Assembly: GCA_949825065.1 (NCBI GenBank)
Contig: OX463842.1
Coordinates: 7,653,723 to 7,717,722, forward strand
Length of the DNA: 64,000 bases
Direction of reading: 5' to 3'
From: Odontocerum albicorne
Lineage: Eukaryota > Arthropoda > Insecta > Trichoptera > Odontoceridae
How positions within the stretch are numbered: position 1 is the first letter of the stretch; each line of letters begins with the position of its first letter. The notes beneath the pieces are model-generated. The model did not search any database. It saw only the letters and a list, made by a program, of their open reading frames with translations, and was not told where the DNA came from. The translations under genes and the position numbers were made by a program. Below are positions 33,014 through 42,905 of the stretch, piece after piece.

Positions 33014-33215
33014 CTTCTTCTTCCTTGCACTGTCCTAACTCATTGCCTAGGTAGGCTGTTGGGGTCGGCTCTTCTCGTTCTCAGGCTGTATGTTCTTCGG
33101 TTCTGTGTATCGCTTTCATCTAGGCCGTTTCTCTGCAGGATGTTGGAGCATTGAGTCATCCAAGAGTTCTTTGGCCTTCCTCTGGACACCTGTCAAGGAA
33201 GATCAACACGAGGAA
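33014..33215 (-). mobile_element. 5'-truncated LINE L5 insertion inside L8-related sequence
   Basis: The minus strand reads GRPKNSWMTQCSNILQRNGL, then DESDTQNRRTYSLRTRRADP and NSLPRQ stop, followed by a gaagaagaag tail. It is clearly the same family as 3294-3517 and 26228-26795. The flanking 18-bp direct repeats and the continuity of L8-type sequence on both sides (gtaaggaaaccacg left, tttttctaaaaatatgc right) show a nested insertion. Confidence 0.85.
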
Positions 33216-33233
33216 GGTTTCTTTACCAATTGT
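33216..33233. repeat. Target-site duplication, right copy
   Basis: ggtttctttaccaattgt, two differences from 32996-33013. Confidence 0.75.
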
Positions 33234-33259
33234 GTTTTTCTAAAAATATGCAGATACGG

Positions 33260-34190
33260 GGAAGAACCCAATGTGATCACAGTCGACAACTTTATATCCT
33301 TAAACTCGACTTATTTTTTGTATATACATTTTTTTGTGATTATTTTTAATGTCAATAAAATTAAATTCGAGCGCAGAGTCAGAGCACCGTTGAGGAGAGT
33401 ACACTATCTAAACGGAACTATTTAAATTTTCCTTTTATATATATTATTTTTAACCTCTCTGCTATTTGATATATATTACTTAACCAATTTATTGTTTTCT
33501 GATATACTGTAATCATTTTTCCTAATGTAAAAAATGTATCTTCTACATATGTTTTAAGTAAAAGCAAACCTTTTAAAAAAAATACTATAGTCGTCACTAT
33601 AAAATGCCATTAGTTTTGCAACTAATGCAATGTTTAAAGCACATCCATGTCCTAGAAAAAAATTCAGTTTATCTTCGTTTAATTAGCAGAAATCGAAGAG
33701 CGGAAAACGGCAAATCCTCTGGAAAAACGATACGTGAACTTTTTTTGTCTGAGCTTTCCAGTATCAGTGTCAACCTTGTCATTTATTATCCTTCGATAAA
33801 TCCTCTTTTTTGAAACGTTTAATGTGTCAAATTATATTGTAACTTTTCCCTAATCGAAATCTGATATCATATTGGATAATTTATTATTAAATCTTCTAGC
33901 TTAGCACATTTTTTTTTTCATACATTGTTTGGCAAAGATTTCCAATTTATCTCTTATCCATCTTCAAGTCATCCTTCATCATCGATATCATCAGGCTCTC
34001 AAACCAGTTGCCGGCTGCCATAAGATTCTCATCTTCTTAAGATTGATTCGAACAGCGACAAAAAATATTATAGATCCTTTAATTACAAAATATGTTCTCC
34101 ATAACTCATATTTTGTTAACCATTCCCGTCATTTTTCTCCGTTCCTAGTCAAAGTCTCCAAAGGGGAAAGGAAAAAAACAATGAGAAAGG
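33260..34190. other. Non-coding, nothing recognised
   Basis: Frames at 33604-33813 and 33929-34201 have no known motif. Confidence 0.5.
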
Positions 34191-34199
34191 ACGACACAT

Positions 34200-34375
34200 A
34201 AGGGGAAGAGTCCCAATGCGTTATACTGACCAAATGATAGACGCAACTGAACTACCCTTAACAGCTGCCCTCGAACCGTGGAGTTCAGGGATGGATGGAG
34301 AGAAGTCGTAAGAGGCTATCATGGGAGACGCGATACTCAGTCATCAGTTACACGACAGGATGATGATGATAAGTT
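34200..34375 (+). mobile_element. LINE L7 C-terminal fragment
   Basis: The plus frame reads RVPMRYTDQMIDATELPL, then a decayed segment, ending with a gatgatgatgat-type tail. RxPxRWTDQI..TGxPLxxAL is a common C-terminal motif of LINE ORF2 proteins. It matches 22255-22450 and possibly 59610-59720. Confidence 0.65.
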
Positions 34376-34444
34376 TTGGAGAAATATTGAAACATTAGAT
34401 AAAAACAAGCACTATGTTTTAATGTAATGTTTCAATATTGTTAG

Positions 34445-34745
34445 ATTAAAACAAGCACTCTGAGATGATAGGTTGGGGACGTGGAACAAATGAATGATGT
34501 AACACAAACAAAACAAAAAAGCAGTGATCATGTAAGTGAAAACGTGGTAGACAAAAGAAAGTATGATTAGACCAAGTAAATGATATTTTGAAAAAATAAA
34601 ATGTAAAAGTCAAGAAATCGTAGGAACTGTTTGAGAAGGTGTATGGATCTAAAAGAGGAGAAAAATGTGAGTCGCGATAGAAAAGTCTGGCGCTCTTTTC
34701 TCTCTGCCTGTTCCGACAGGGTGACAGCGTTATGGTATGTTTGTA
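34445..34745 (+). mobile_element. LINE L1 (RTE-like) 3' end
   Basis: Coding-strand motifs: ggttggggacgtggaacaaa, gtatgattagaccaagtaaa, gtcaagaaatcgtaggaact. Near the end it reads DRKVWRSFLSACSDR, the conserved L1 terminal motif. The 3' terminus is gacagcgttatggtatgttt. Confidence 0.85.
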
Positions 34746-34846
34746 AATCTTATTTTCTTCTTTAAAAACAACAGTGTAACCTTACATCTACCAATTGACG
34801 TTTGTTGGATGAAATTGCAGTATAGCTATAATATACTTAACTATTA

Positions 34847-35030
34847 AGTATTAAAAGAAATAAAATTCTTGTTCGTGCTAAGCATTTCAAAAAGTATTAA
34901 AAGAAATAAAATTCTTATTCGTGCTTAGCATTTCAAAAAGTATTAAAAGAAATAAAATTCTTGTTCATGCTTAGCATTTCAAAGAGTATTAAAAGAAATA
35001 AAATTATTGTTCGTGTTTAGCATTTCAAAC
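34847..35030 (+). repeat. 46-bp tandem repeat, 4 units
   Basis: Units agtattaaaagaaataaaat then tcttgttcgtgctaagcat start at 34847, 34893, 34939 and 34985. Few differences between units. Confidence 0.92.
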
Positions 35031-35072
35031 TATTTTTGGATTGTTGTGTGATGTACGAGTACAAGGGGTCCT

Positions 35073-35248
<176 letters not shown>

Positions 35249-35317
35249 TTTTTTTTTTTTTCAGAAATAAATCAAAATTTTTAAAATAAGAATAGTGTTA
35301 CTTATTTACAATATAAC

Positions 35318-35425
35318 AGTTTGTATGACGAAGTATAGGGACATGGCAGAAACGTAAGATGTGTCTCAGGATATAATGAAAAAGAGTATGTTCTCTCTGT
35401 CTACCCATAGTGTGATGATGTTGAA
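35318..35425 (+). mobile_element. LINE L1-related 3' end
   Basis: tatagggacatggcagaaac, gtaagatgtgtctcaggata and ctctctgtctacccatagtg resemble the end of the 45650-45960 and 7461-7815 copies. Confidence 0.6.
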
Positions 35426-35960
35426 ATAAAAAAAAACATCCCGTGTTGTAGATTTGAACAACAATCAAAATAAACAAAGTGTGATCAACATTTTAATATT
35501 TAAAATGTGAAGAAAAAAATTAAGACTTTAGATTGATAAAGAGATTTATGTGTCAGAGGGTGTCTTGGACAAGCAGAACTTTTTTCTCAGTTCAAAACTT
35601 TTTAGCGGAAGAGGTTTTTTTTTTACATTAACAGGAAGTTGATTCCAAACTCTTAAGAACTTTAAAGTTATCTCGGGAATTTAGTTTTTGTCGGTGTTAA
35701 GCATTGATTCGTCAATTATAAATTCTGATTTTGAAACTTTTAAAAGAAGATATAAAACAGTACAGTTGTACATATAACTAAATAAAAAAATTAAAACTAC
35801 TATTTGGCTCGGATCAAAAATATTATAAAGAAAAACTTTAAAAAAATTATATCATTACCCGTTAAACCACAGAATGTTTTTAAAAAAATATTTGTGTATT
35901 TATTTTCGATCGGTTTCGAGTATTTACAATTTTCACAATATACAATTAAAATTCAGAGTG
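35426..35960. other. Non-coding, nothing recognised
   Basis: A+T-rich. The 99-codon frame at 35804-36103 runs into the Penelope-like repeat and is not a gene. Confidence 0.5.
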
Positions 35961-35966
35961 CGCATG

Positions 35967-36540
35967 AATACAACACTATTTATTCCTCTTTTTGTAACGG
36001 TATAACCCTACCGGTTTCAAGGCTTTCCCTTCATCATCAGGGGAGCACAAACTACACTGAATTATGTTCGAACTGGTACCGACATACCCCATACTACAGG
36101 TAAACATTCGGGTTGGGGACTGTGGGTAGAGGGAGGGAGGAGACATCCTCAGCAAGCAGCGGCGAGATTCTTGGAATATGTGTGTTTGCCAGATGTTCAC
36201 CCCGATGTACTGACTTAGAAATTTCTAGGGCCTCTAATATGTTCAATTTATTTCCGTTACTACTGATACATAAGAAGTTTACATCATCGATAGATAATGT
36301 AAGGTTATAACGGTAACAATGATTTTACCATTAGAAGCGTGTATGTCGGTACCAGTTCGAACAGAATTCAGTATTCTTTGTGCTCTCTTGATGATGAGAT
36401 GAAAGCCTTGAAACTGGTAGGGTTATACCATTACAAAAAGAGGAATAAACAGTGTTTGATTAAACAAATTACAACGTCTTTAAACCTCAACAATGTTAAT
36501 GCCTTAATTATAAATAATATAAAAATACAGTATGTTGAAA
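35967..36540. mobile_element. Penelope-like element, head-to-head pair of 3' ends
   Basis: Left arm 35967-36087 and right arm 36341-36459 are inverted copies about 120 bp long. Shared motifs are aacggtataaccctaccgg, caaggctttcccttcatcat and ttcgaactggtaccgacata. The 250-bp centre carries C-terminal Penelope-like coding sequence in the minus orientation, colinear with the endonuclease-bearing copy at 42395-42905. After the right arm come tttaaacctcaacaatgtta and atgccttaattataaa, the family terminus. Inverted partial copies of this kind are typical of Penelope elements. Confidence 0.75.
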
Positions 36541-36759
36541 TAAAAGTATACTGAAGCACTCAAGTAGTTTATATTATTTGCAATGAAAAAGTACATACCT
36601 ACTACTACTCACAACAACCTGGGCTCTAAAAGTCCAGGGCCGTTTGACGTGTAAAAAAAACTATTATCCAAAAATGTGAAATAAAAACAATTCATTTGAA
36701 AATACTAGTATATAGTTGAATTTTATTTTTCTATGTGAATTGTATTCCTTCTTAAAGAA

Positions 36760-36982
36760 ACATATACCACACCGTTTCCCAGTCAGGTTAGTCAGAGATG
36801 ACAGGGCGTCTCTTCTACCATACATCCACATACTTTATCATATAACTCCTAAGATTTCTCTAACTTTACATTTCCTTCTTTCAAAATGATATTCCCTTGA
36901 TCAAACCATATTTTCTTTAGTCTTGATCCACCAGGCCTTACTCTAACAATTGCGCTTTGTTTTGTTAGGCTTCGTTCATTCA
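36760..36982 (-). mobile_element. LINE L1 (RTE-like), 3' part of a split copy
   Basis: accacaccgtttcccagtca, agatttctctaactttacat and cttcaaaatgatattcccttg-like motifs run up to gcttcgttcattca, where an L8 element interrupts. L1 resumes at 37608. Confidence 0.8.
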
Positions 36983-36988
36983 TTCTTT
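36983..36988. repeat. 6-bp target duplication, left copy
   Basis: ttcttt, repeated at 37602-37607, flanking the L8 insertion. Confidence 0.6.
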
Positions 36989-37601
36989 ATTTATTTTATT
37001 TATTTATTGAACACTTTTATTGCAATACAATCTGGCAGGTTTATTGTCCGGTGGCAATCTCTTCCAACCAACCAGACAAAAGTAAATAAAGCAAGTTACG
37101 TGGTCGCATAAATCATTCGAATGACTATCCCTCCCCACGAAATCCATAAACATATACGTGAGCACATGCCCACGAACCCCACAAAGACGGACAATCACCC
37201 GAACATTCTTTTTCATATAAAGTGAGATATCATCAATCAAAAGGAAAGGAAAGGATGGTGGAGAGGAAAGGAAAAGAAAAATCAGGAATGAAACACGCTA
37301 TTTTACTGACTAGAAATTTAGAGTTTTTTCAGTCGCTTCTTAAAGCATGCCAAGGACGGAACGAGTCTTATATTGGTTTGTAACTGATTCCAGAGTCTCA
37401 CTGCATGGACAGTAAAGGACGACGTAAAGAAAGAGGAGCGGTGAACTGGAAAGACCATTTCTGCTTGAGCGTAGCGCTAATCCATGATTGGAAAGACGCT
37501 GAAAATTTTCGGCGAGATAAGAGGGTGCGGCGGGACAGTTAAGGATATTATACAATAAAGACAGTATGTGAATTTGGCGTCTATTTCTAACATTCAACCA
37601 G
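36989..37601 (-). mobile_element. LINE L8 (Jockey/CR1-like) inserted in L1
   Basis: The minus strand starts with RKNWLNVRNRRQIHILSLLY and runs through NILNCPAAPSYLAENF, SNHGLALRSSRNGL and TLESVTNQYKTRSVLGM, a stop, then a 3' UTR with tcactttatatgaaaaagaa, gttcgggtgattgtccgtc, ccggacaataaacctgcc and aataaaagtgttc. It ends in an aaataaataaaataaat tail. The UTR is matched by 62290-62575. The ttcttt flanks and the continuity of L1 on both sides show the insertion. Confidence 0.85.
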
Positions 37602-37607
37602 TTCTTT
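37602..37607. repeat. 6-bp target duplication, right copy
   Basis: ttcttt, matching 36983-36988. Confidence 0.6.
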
Positions 37608-38035
37608 CTATATGTCCAAACCATCTCAAAGTTCTCTACTTGATCTTTCTGAATAAATAAGTCTCAAGTTCATCCTTAAACACTTCATTGTGTATTGTTT
37701 CATACATTGTCATCCTATGTATTATTCTCAATGCACGCAGTTTAAAACATTTATCATCTTATCAATGCCTAGGCTTCGATTCCATTCATCAAGATTGGTA
37801 CTCACACGTCACTGAGCACAATAATTTTTTTTAGATTTTGACGTTGATTTATTTACAATAACTAAACTTAGTGCACAATTGACCTAGTTACCTGTAGCAA
37901 CGTGCTTTTCAATGCCTTTCTTTATCTTACCATGTCTCGAATACACGCGCTCCAAATATCAAAATATCTAAACTAGTTCTAACCTTTCATTGAATTATAA
38001 CTTATTTTTAATTATATTTGTCTTTCCCTTCCGTT
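37608..38035 (-). mobile_element. LINE L1 (RTE-like), 5' part of the split copy
   Basis: Resumes with tgtccaaaccatctcaaagt, then tcatccttaaacacttcatt, cctatgtattattctcaatg and taaacttagtgcacaattga. The order continues that of 36760-36982. Confidence 0.8.
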
Positions 38036-38065
38036 TAAAACAAAAAAACATTTGAAACCACTTAA

Positions 38066-38787
38066 AAGGGGTATTCTATTCTAGAGACGTGAATTTCGGG
38101 CGTTTTTTTTCAGACTTAATAAACAAAAAATATTTTTCGTTGACATTTCTTTACAATCTATTTATTGATGATTTGAAAATGTACAAAAAAAAATTTTAAA
38201 AAAAAAGTTGAAAATTCAAGATGTTATCAGCTGTTATATCTTTTCGTAAAAAAAAAGAGGGAAAGCCAGTTGACATGATTGGAACCCTTTCGTAAATTTG
38301 AAACCAAAAACATACACAGTTTCTTAATAAAAAAAAATATCGTTATATAGTAGTTGGTACCAAAGAAAAAAAAATCGTAAAATGGTAGCTGTCTGAAAAA
38401 AAAATCTATTTTTTACCCTTTTTTTTTTAATTTAAAATTTTTTTGAAGTAGTAAAAAATATGTTTTTGAATTTTCCAAAGTAGGGACGATGTGAAAACAT
38501 TAAACATTTATCAAAGTTTTATACCAAATTTGAAGGCAATCGGTTGGATAGAACTTGAGATTTTATGTCGACCAGGTCGAAAAAAGTAGTTAAAGCTTTG
38601 AGATTATTGTCAGTCATTCCGGTGCGGCGTAATTGCTGCCTCATTTATAGCTATAACTTCGTAAATATTAAGAATTTTAAAATTTCCTTTTGATAACATA
38701 TTTTTAAAGGTCTAAACTTGAAGAATATGCAAAAAAAAAACAAAATATATTTTTTTTAATTTCTAGAGTATGTAAGAATATCCCCTT
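38066..38787 (+). mobile_element. Element F, terminal-inverted-repeat element, non-coding
   Basis: The ends aaggggtattctattctaga and, reverse-complemented, aaggggatattcttacatac plus tctaga are imperfect inverted repeats. TTAA occurs at both edges (38062-38065 and 38786-38789), which could be a TTAA target duplication. The interior is A/T-run-rich with no open frame. A diverged second copy lies inverted at 52060-52755. Short length, absent coding capacity and inverted ends fit a MITE. Confidence 0.6.
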
Positions 38788-38799
38788 AATACAGAAAAT

Positions 38800-39295
38800 T
38801 TATCCAAAAAAGGTTTTTACATTTTAAGAATGGCACGAAAATGTATTGTTTACTGAAACTTTAGCAACCTTACGATACGTAGTGAATGCTCTAATTTCAT
38901 TTTTGTGTATCAATGTTGGCACAAGCACACCGCTGCATACATCAATGTATAAAATACGAATAAAAAACATTGTTTCTGCCATAAAAATATTTTATAGTTC
39001 AATATAAAGCTTTTATGAGAGCATAGAGTCTATTAATAAGTCTAACCCATTATTTTTCTTCAATAAAACTGCAAGGAAAATATCGATAGAAAAAATCATA
39101 CAAAGCACATGAATTATTGCTTAACTCTATGACGCATGTAAATTTTCTTCACTTGAGTAACAAAAATAGCACAGAAAAGATTTTTTTATATCCAATAATG
39201 AAATATGTTGTTTTATAGTTTATAGAAAAATACTTGCCATTGAGAATCTATTAATATTCGAGAACATATTTCAATTTAGGGTTTAATTTTTTTTT
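38800..39295. other. Non-coding, nothing recognised
   Basis: A+T-rich spacer. Confidence 0.5.
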
Positions 39296-39300
39296 CAAGA

Positions 39301-39620
39301 TCTTCTTCCCAGTGTCATGTCAGGTCCCCCCAAGGTCGAATGTCACCTGAGAGTAGGCATCTTTGTCCCCGGCAGGCGGCAGCCCGAAAAAGATCCACAA
39401 CGCTCCTTATACCAGTCAAATCACATATATTGCGGAATCAGGAGCTTTGCCTCCTGCCAACACCTCTTCGACCCTCTATTTTGCCTTAGATGATCAGGTG
39501 CAGTAGTTTGTACTTTGCTCTTCTAAGTACATGACCCAAATAGGACACCTTTCGGATTTTAATATTAGTCAGCAACTCTCTAATAACAACTAAGTCTTTC
39601 AAGATCTAACATCTTTTTTA
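39301..39620 (-). mobile_element. LINE L3 C-terminus and 3' end
   Basis: On the minus strand: a decayed segment with leucine-rich tail sequence, then cctatttgggtcatgtactt (YLGHVL), gaggtgttggcaggaggcaa, gcggaatc.., gactggtataaggagcgttg, ggggacaaagatgcctactc and a terminus with gacctgacatgacactggga followed by agaagat. It aligns with 21473-21626, 50239-50630 and 60785-61101. Confidence 0.8.
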
Positions 39621-39737
39621 TGTGGACGATTTAAGGAAAAGCAGCATTATCCATCATCAAAATGGGAAAGTTAAATTACTTTGAATTCATAATGCGACGA
39701 GAAATACATACCATATGTGTCTTTGATCCTTCAACTG
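39621..39737. other. Spacer
   Basis: No recognisable element between L3 and the solo LTR. Confidence 0.4.
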
Positions 39738-39741
39738 ATAT

Positions 39742-40134
39742 TGCAGGAGAAAATTCAGGATGTTTTAGGGACTTGGGTTTCGCATAGAAGGATGAGGTTG
39801 TTTGAATAAAAGTCGTTGAGATCGAGATAAGTAAAGAGAAAGAGTTTATTGCAAGCGTCTGTATTTATAATGTATAGAACGGCGCAGAACATGTCGCTGT
39901 CTCCCTTCGCTTTACACATGGTTATTGTTGCGCGTTCTATATACATTTCATACTACGGTCTGCAGGAGAGGCAAGCGATATATCGGTGTCTTGCTCTCCG
40001 CTACTAGTGAGTTCAATGACCGCTCGGGCGACCTTCGCCCGGTGCTGTCTCGCATTCCCTACAGTGCGAGTTCAATGACCGAGCGGCCAAGGGTCGCCGC
40101 AGTGGGTTCAGTGACCGCACGCACGGTCGCTACA
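39742..40134 (-). mobile_element. Solo LTR, gypsy-type, GC-rich U3
   Basis: On the minus strand it begins TGTAGCGACCGTGCGTGC and ends ...CAATATCA-proximal with TG..CA boundaries (39742 and 40134). The 4-bp direct repeat atat flanks it (39738-39741 and 40135-40138). TATAAATA (39862-39869, minus) and AATAAA (39845-39850, minus) are in plausible order. No primer-binding site, polypurine tract or pol frame lies next to it, so it is a solo LTR left by recombination. Its 5' third (39950-40134) is the most GC-rich stretch of the window. Confidence 0.7.
40011..40117 (-). promoter_or_regulatory. Three copies of a TTCAATGACCG motif in the LTR
   Basis: gttcaatgaccg at 40011, gttcaatgaccg at 40070 and gttcagtgaccg at 40106, each followed by a GC-rich segment. 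The last is part of the inverted repeat gaccg-cacgca-cggtc. Repeated motifs in an LTR U3 are often promoter elements. Here this is inference only. Confidence 0.45.
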
Positions 40135-40138
40135 ATAT

Positions 40139-40635
40139 AAATTCATGAAAAAGACACATCTGACTGTCAAACTTATGACAGTGGTTTCATATTGGTGCCA
40201 TATCTTTGTTCAGAGCTTCTGCCTCAAAAGTCAAGAAAGTCAGACTGATTGCCAACCTCCAAAGAGGAGAGGAACTCTATAATATAAGAAATATACATTT
40301 TACTAATGAAACATTTTTGTCAGGAGTTAATGTAAAGGATTGGGGTATTTCGAACTATGAATTATAAGATGTATTTATTGTGATACAATAAATTTACAAT
40401 AATCGTATGTGACTCATTGAAAAGACACATAAGACTTAGCATTTATGGAGTTAATCAGATAAAAGACAATTTATGGAGAAAATTATACGTCTAACTGAAC
40501 TTTCAGTCAATCATATTTTAACCCAGAATTTCTTTTACCCAGTTATTTGAAGAAAATGTAAATAAACTTAGAAATGAAAAAACAGCCTACATACATGTAA
40601 ACTAAAAAAAATCGCAAAGGATTTTCAAATGATAC
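40139..40635. other. Non-coding, nothing recognised
   Basis: A+T-rich spacer. Confidence 0.5.
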
Positions 40636-40638
40636 ATA

Positions 40639-40922
40639 TTAGGTGTTAACATAAGTTGTGTCCGTTTTTTTTTTTTCAAATTTAATAATGAGCACCAAAA
40701 GTAAAACAAAATGGTAAAGGTAAACGTCATTCGAAAGAAAATTTTACGCTATACAAGATATTGTGTTTGCTTTTACGTTACATATATTATTTTATTTGAT
40801 TACAAGCCTTCAAAATGGAATGTAAAGTAGACGAAAGTGAGCATTTTCGACACCTCCTTCTGTTCGCGTTCAATCGAGGGAATAAAGCTGCCAAAGCTGC
40901 TCGCGATATTTGCGAAGTGCAA
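40639..40922 (+). mobile_element. Mariner-like element, 5' fragment
   Basis: The frame starting at the Met at 40815 reads MECKVDESEHFRHLLLFAFN, then RGNKAAKAARDICEV. This is the N-terminal start and first helix-turn-helix of a mariner-family transposase. It breaks off at about 40922. The 175 bp upstream (from ttaggtgttaacataagttg after a TA) would be the terminal repeat and 5' UTR. The catalytic part is absent. Confidence 0.75.
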
Positions 40923-40924
40923 AT

Positions 40925-41185
40925 ATCTTATCTTAACACCCAATATGATACATATTATCACGTTGTTTCCCTGTTGGTGTATCTATACATATTTTCTTAC
41001 AATTCTTATTTTTTACATTTCAAATTTGTATTAATTAATCCAAACTCACTTTTCTTGGTCATTTCGTAGGACGAATGTGACTCATGCCTACAGTATAAAT
41101 TTGTATACTCACTCAACTTTAATTATATTTGTTTCAAATAAATATATAATGTTTTATAATTATATTTTTTGTACGAGTATTAAAT
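40925..41185. other. Non-coding, nothing recognised
   Basis: A+T-rich. A fragment acatattatcacgttgtttc at 40950 may be an L1 3' terminus of a few tens of bases. Confidence 0.4.
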
Positions 41186-41189
41186 TTTT

Positions 41190-41330
41190 TTTCATTGATA
41201 TAATACAGCCTGGCGGGCGTACTACCATGGGGCAACCTCTTGCGACCAACCACAAATATGTCAAAGAAGCCTTAAGTGAAAACTAGACTGGAACTGTATT
41301 TGAAAAAAATCTTACCCGCAACCCTTAGGT
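41190..41330 (-). mobile_element. SINE, 3' two thirds
   Basis: The minus strand reads ttccagtctagttttcactt, aaggcttctttgacatattt, gtggttggtcgcaagaggtt, gccccatggtagtacgcccg and ccaggctgtattat, the SINE middle and L8-like 3' end. Confidence 0.75.
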
Positions 41331-41429
41331 CCAAAAACAGGCTTCTTTTCAATGAGGTCATACTAACATATTTTTTAAAATTTTATTCTACCTTAGCCTT
41401 ACTTGAATGTTTTTATTTGAAACGTAAAT

Positions 41430-41553
41430 ATTTTAATACAAGAAAAATATGGTTAGATTAAGTAAATGACATTTTGAAAGAATTAAATGGTAAAACTGAG
41501 AGAAATCGTAGAAGTTGTATGATAAAGTGTATGGATGCAAGAGAAGCGTAAGA
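41430..41553 (+). mobile_element. LINE L1 (RTE-like), 5' part of a split copy
   Basis: aaaaatatggttagattaag, gagagaaatcgtagaagttg and tgtatggatgcaagagaagc follow L1 coding order, then repeat R-E interrupts. L1 resumes at 41689. Confidence 0.8.
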
Positions 41554-41682
41554 TTTATTTATTAATTAATTAATTTAATTAACGACACAACAGTGTCTTT
41601 ATACACAAATGAAGATGTGACAGGTTATAAAGTACTTAAAATTATTGACAAATAATACAACTTTATCTTAAACTAACAAGAT
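41554..41682 (-). mobile_element. Repeat R-E inserted in L1, 6-bp target duplication
   Basis: The 129-bp insert starts tttatttattaattaatt, continues cgacacaacagtgtcttt and ends ctttatcttaaactaac. gtaaga occurs at 41548-41553 and 41683-41688. L1 continues across the insertion. The attt-rich edge marks the 3' end of an element in minus orientation. Confidence 0.75.
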
Positions 41683-41770
41683 GTAAGAGTATGTCGCGAT
41701 AAGAAGCTCTGGTGTTCTATCATCTCTGCTTACCCCGTCAGGAAAATTGTGTGACATTATAGAAGTCTTT
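41683..41770 (+). mobile_element. LINE L1 (RTE-like), 3' part of the split copy
   Basis: gtaagagtatgtcgcgataa, gaagctctggtgttctatca and ctgcttaccccgtcaggaaa complete the L1 3' end. Confidence 0.8.
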
Positions 41771-42390
41771 CTCGTGATACATTTTTTAAAACCAAAACTT
41801 AAATGACTTATTAAAATTCATCTTACAAAAATTACTGTATGAGTTCAAAAAATTATTTTTGCATATCCTCTAAAGAATAACTTAATCCGTCTAGTTTCAG
41901 GATTTTTTCAGGATTGAACAGCAAACATAATAAATTTGCTTACTCCAGCTGTCACCCTCACCAATAAGCTCGCATCCATCTTACCGACACTTTCTCTGTG
42001 CTGTCGAGTTCAGAACGTTGAAATAACATGATTAATCGGATTACCAAAGAACTTAGCAAATGTTTCTCAAATTGTTCGATACCTCAGTTAGAAACTTTAA
42101 ATCTATTTTTTTTTCTTCATATATAAAGATCGTTTACTTTTTGAAGATATGTCAGTAAGTACCTTCAAGTCATTCGAATCGGTAATTCAGAAATATACAA
42201 AAGCGTGAACAATTATCTCACCCGTACTCGGCATATGCAAGCCTTGCTACCAGACTGATGATTTTTTTTCCATGTTATTAGAATCAAGCCTTAAAATCCT
42301 CAAAAAATCCTTAAAAGTCAAGTTTAACAACCAGGCAGGCTAGAGGTTTTTTTTAAATAATCACTTTTTTCTAATGAATTCTTAATAATG
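41771..42390. other. Non-coding, nothing recognised
   Basis: A+T-rich spacer. Confidence 0.5.
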
Positions 42391-42394
42391 TTTT

Positions 42395-42905
42395 ATATTT
42401 TAGTCAAACACTTTATTACCCTTTATAAAACGGTAGAACCTTACCAATTTCAAGGTTTTCACTTCATCATCAGGAGAGAATAAACAAGATTGAATTATGT
42501 TCGAACTGGTACCGATATACACGTTTTTAAAGTTAAAAATTCGGGTTGGGGATTGTGGGTGGAAGGAGGCAGGAGACAACTTCAGCAAGCAGTGGTGAGA
42601 TCTTGGTAATGTATAAATTTGCCAGATATTCATCGCAATGCACTGACTTGGATATATCTAGAGCCTCTAATATGTAAAAACATTTACCGTTACTACTCAT
42701 ATGCAAGAGTTTGGCATCATCGATAGAAAATGTGTGATTTTCTCTGTGACAATGATTAGCCATTTCAGAATAAATTAGAGTATTTACTAAAGCGGATTTA
42801 TGTTCACGAAGTCTTTTTCAAAAGATCTTCCTGTCTTACCTTTGTATAAGTTATCGCAGTTAGCTTCTAAAAGTTTATACACACCACTGTTGTTTTTCAA
42901 GCTAC
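42395..42905 (-). pseudogene. Penelope-like element, GIY-YIG endonuclease remnant and 3' end
   Basis: The minus strand reads NNSGVYKLLEANCDNLYKGK, then TGRSFEKDF. This is the start of a GIY-YIG nuclease domain as in Penelope-like elements (usual form SGVYKxxCxxCxxxYIGxTGRSFxxRF). The YIG is altered to YKG and an indel follows. After a frame change, EMANHCHRENHTFSIDD and ILEALDISK continue. The 3' terminal part (aacggtagaaccttaccaat, caaacactttatta) matches the arms at 35967-36459. Inactive. Confidence 0.82.
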
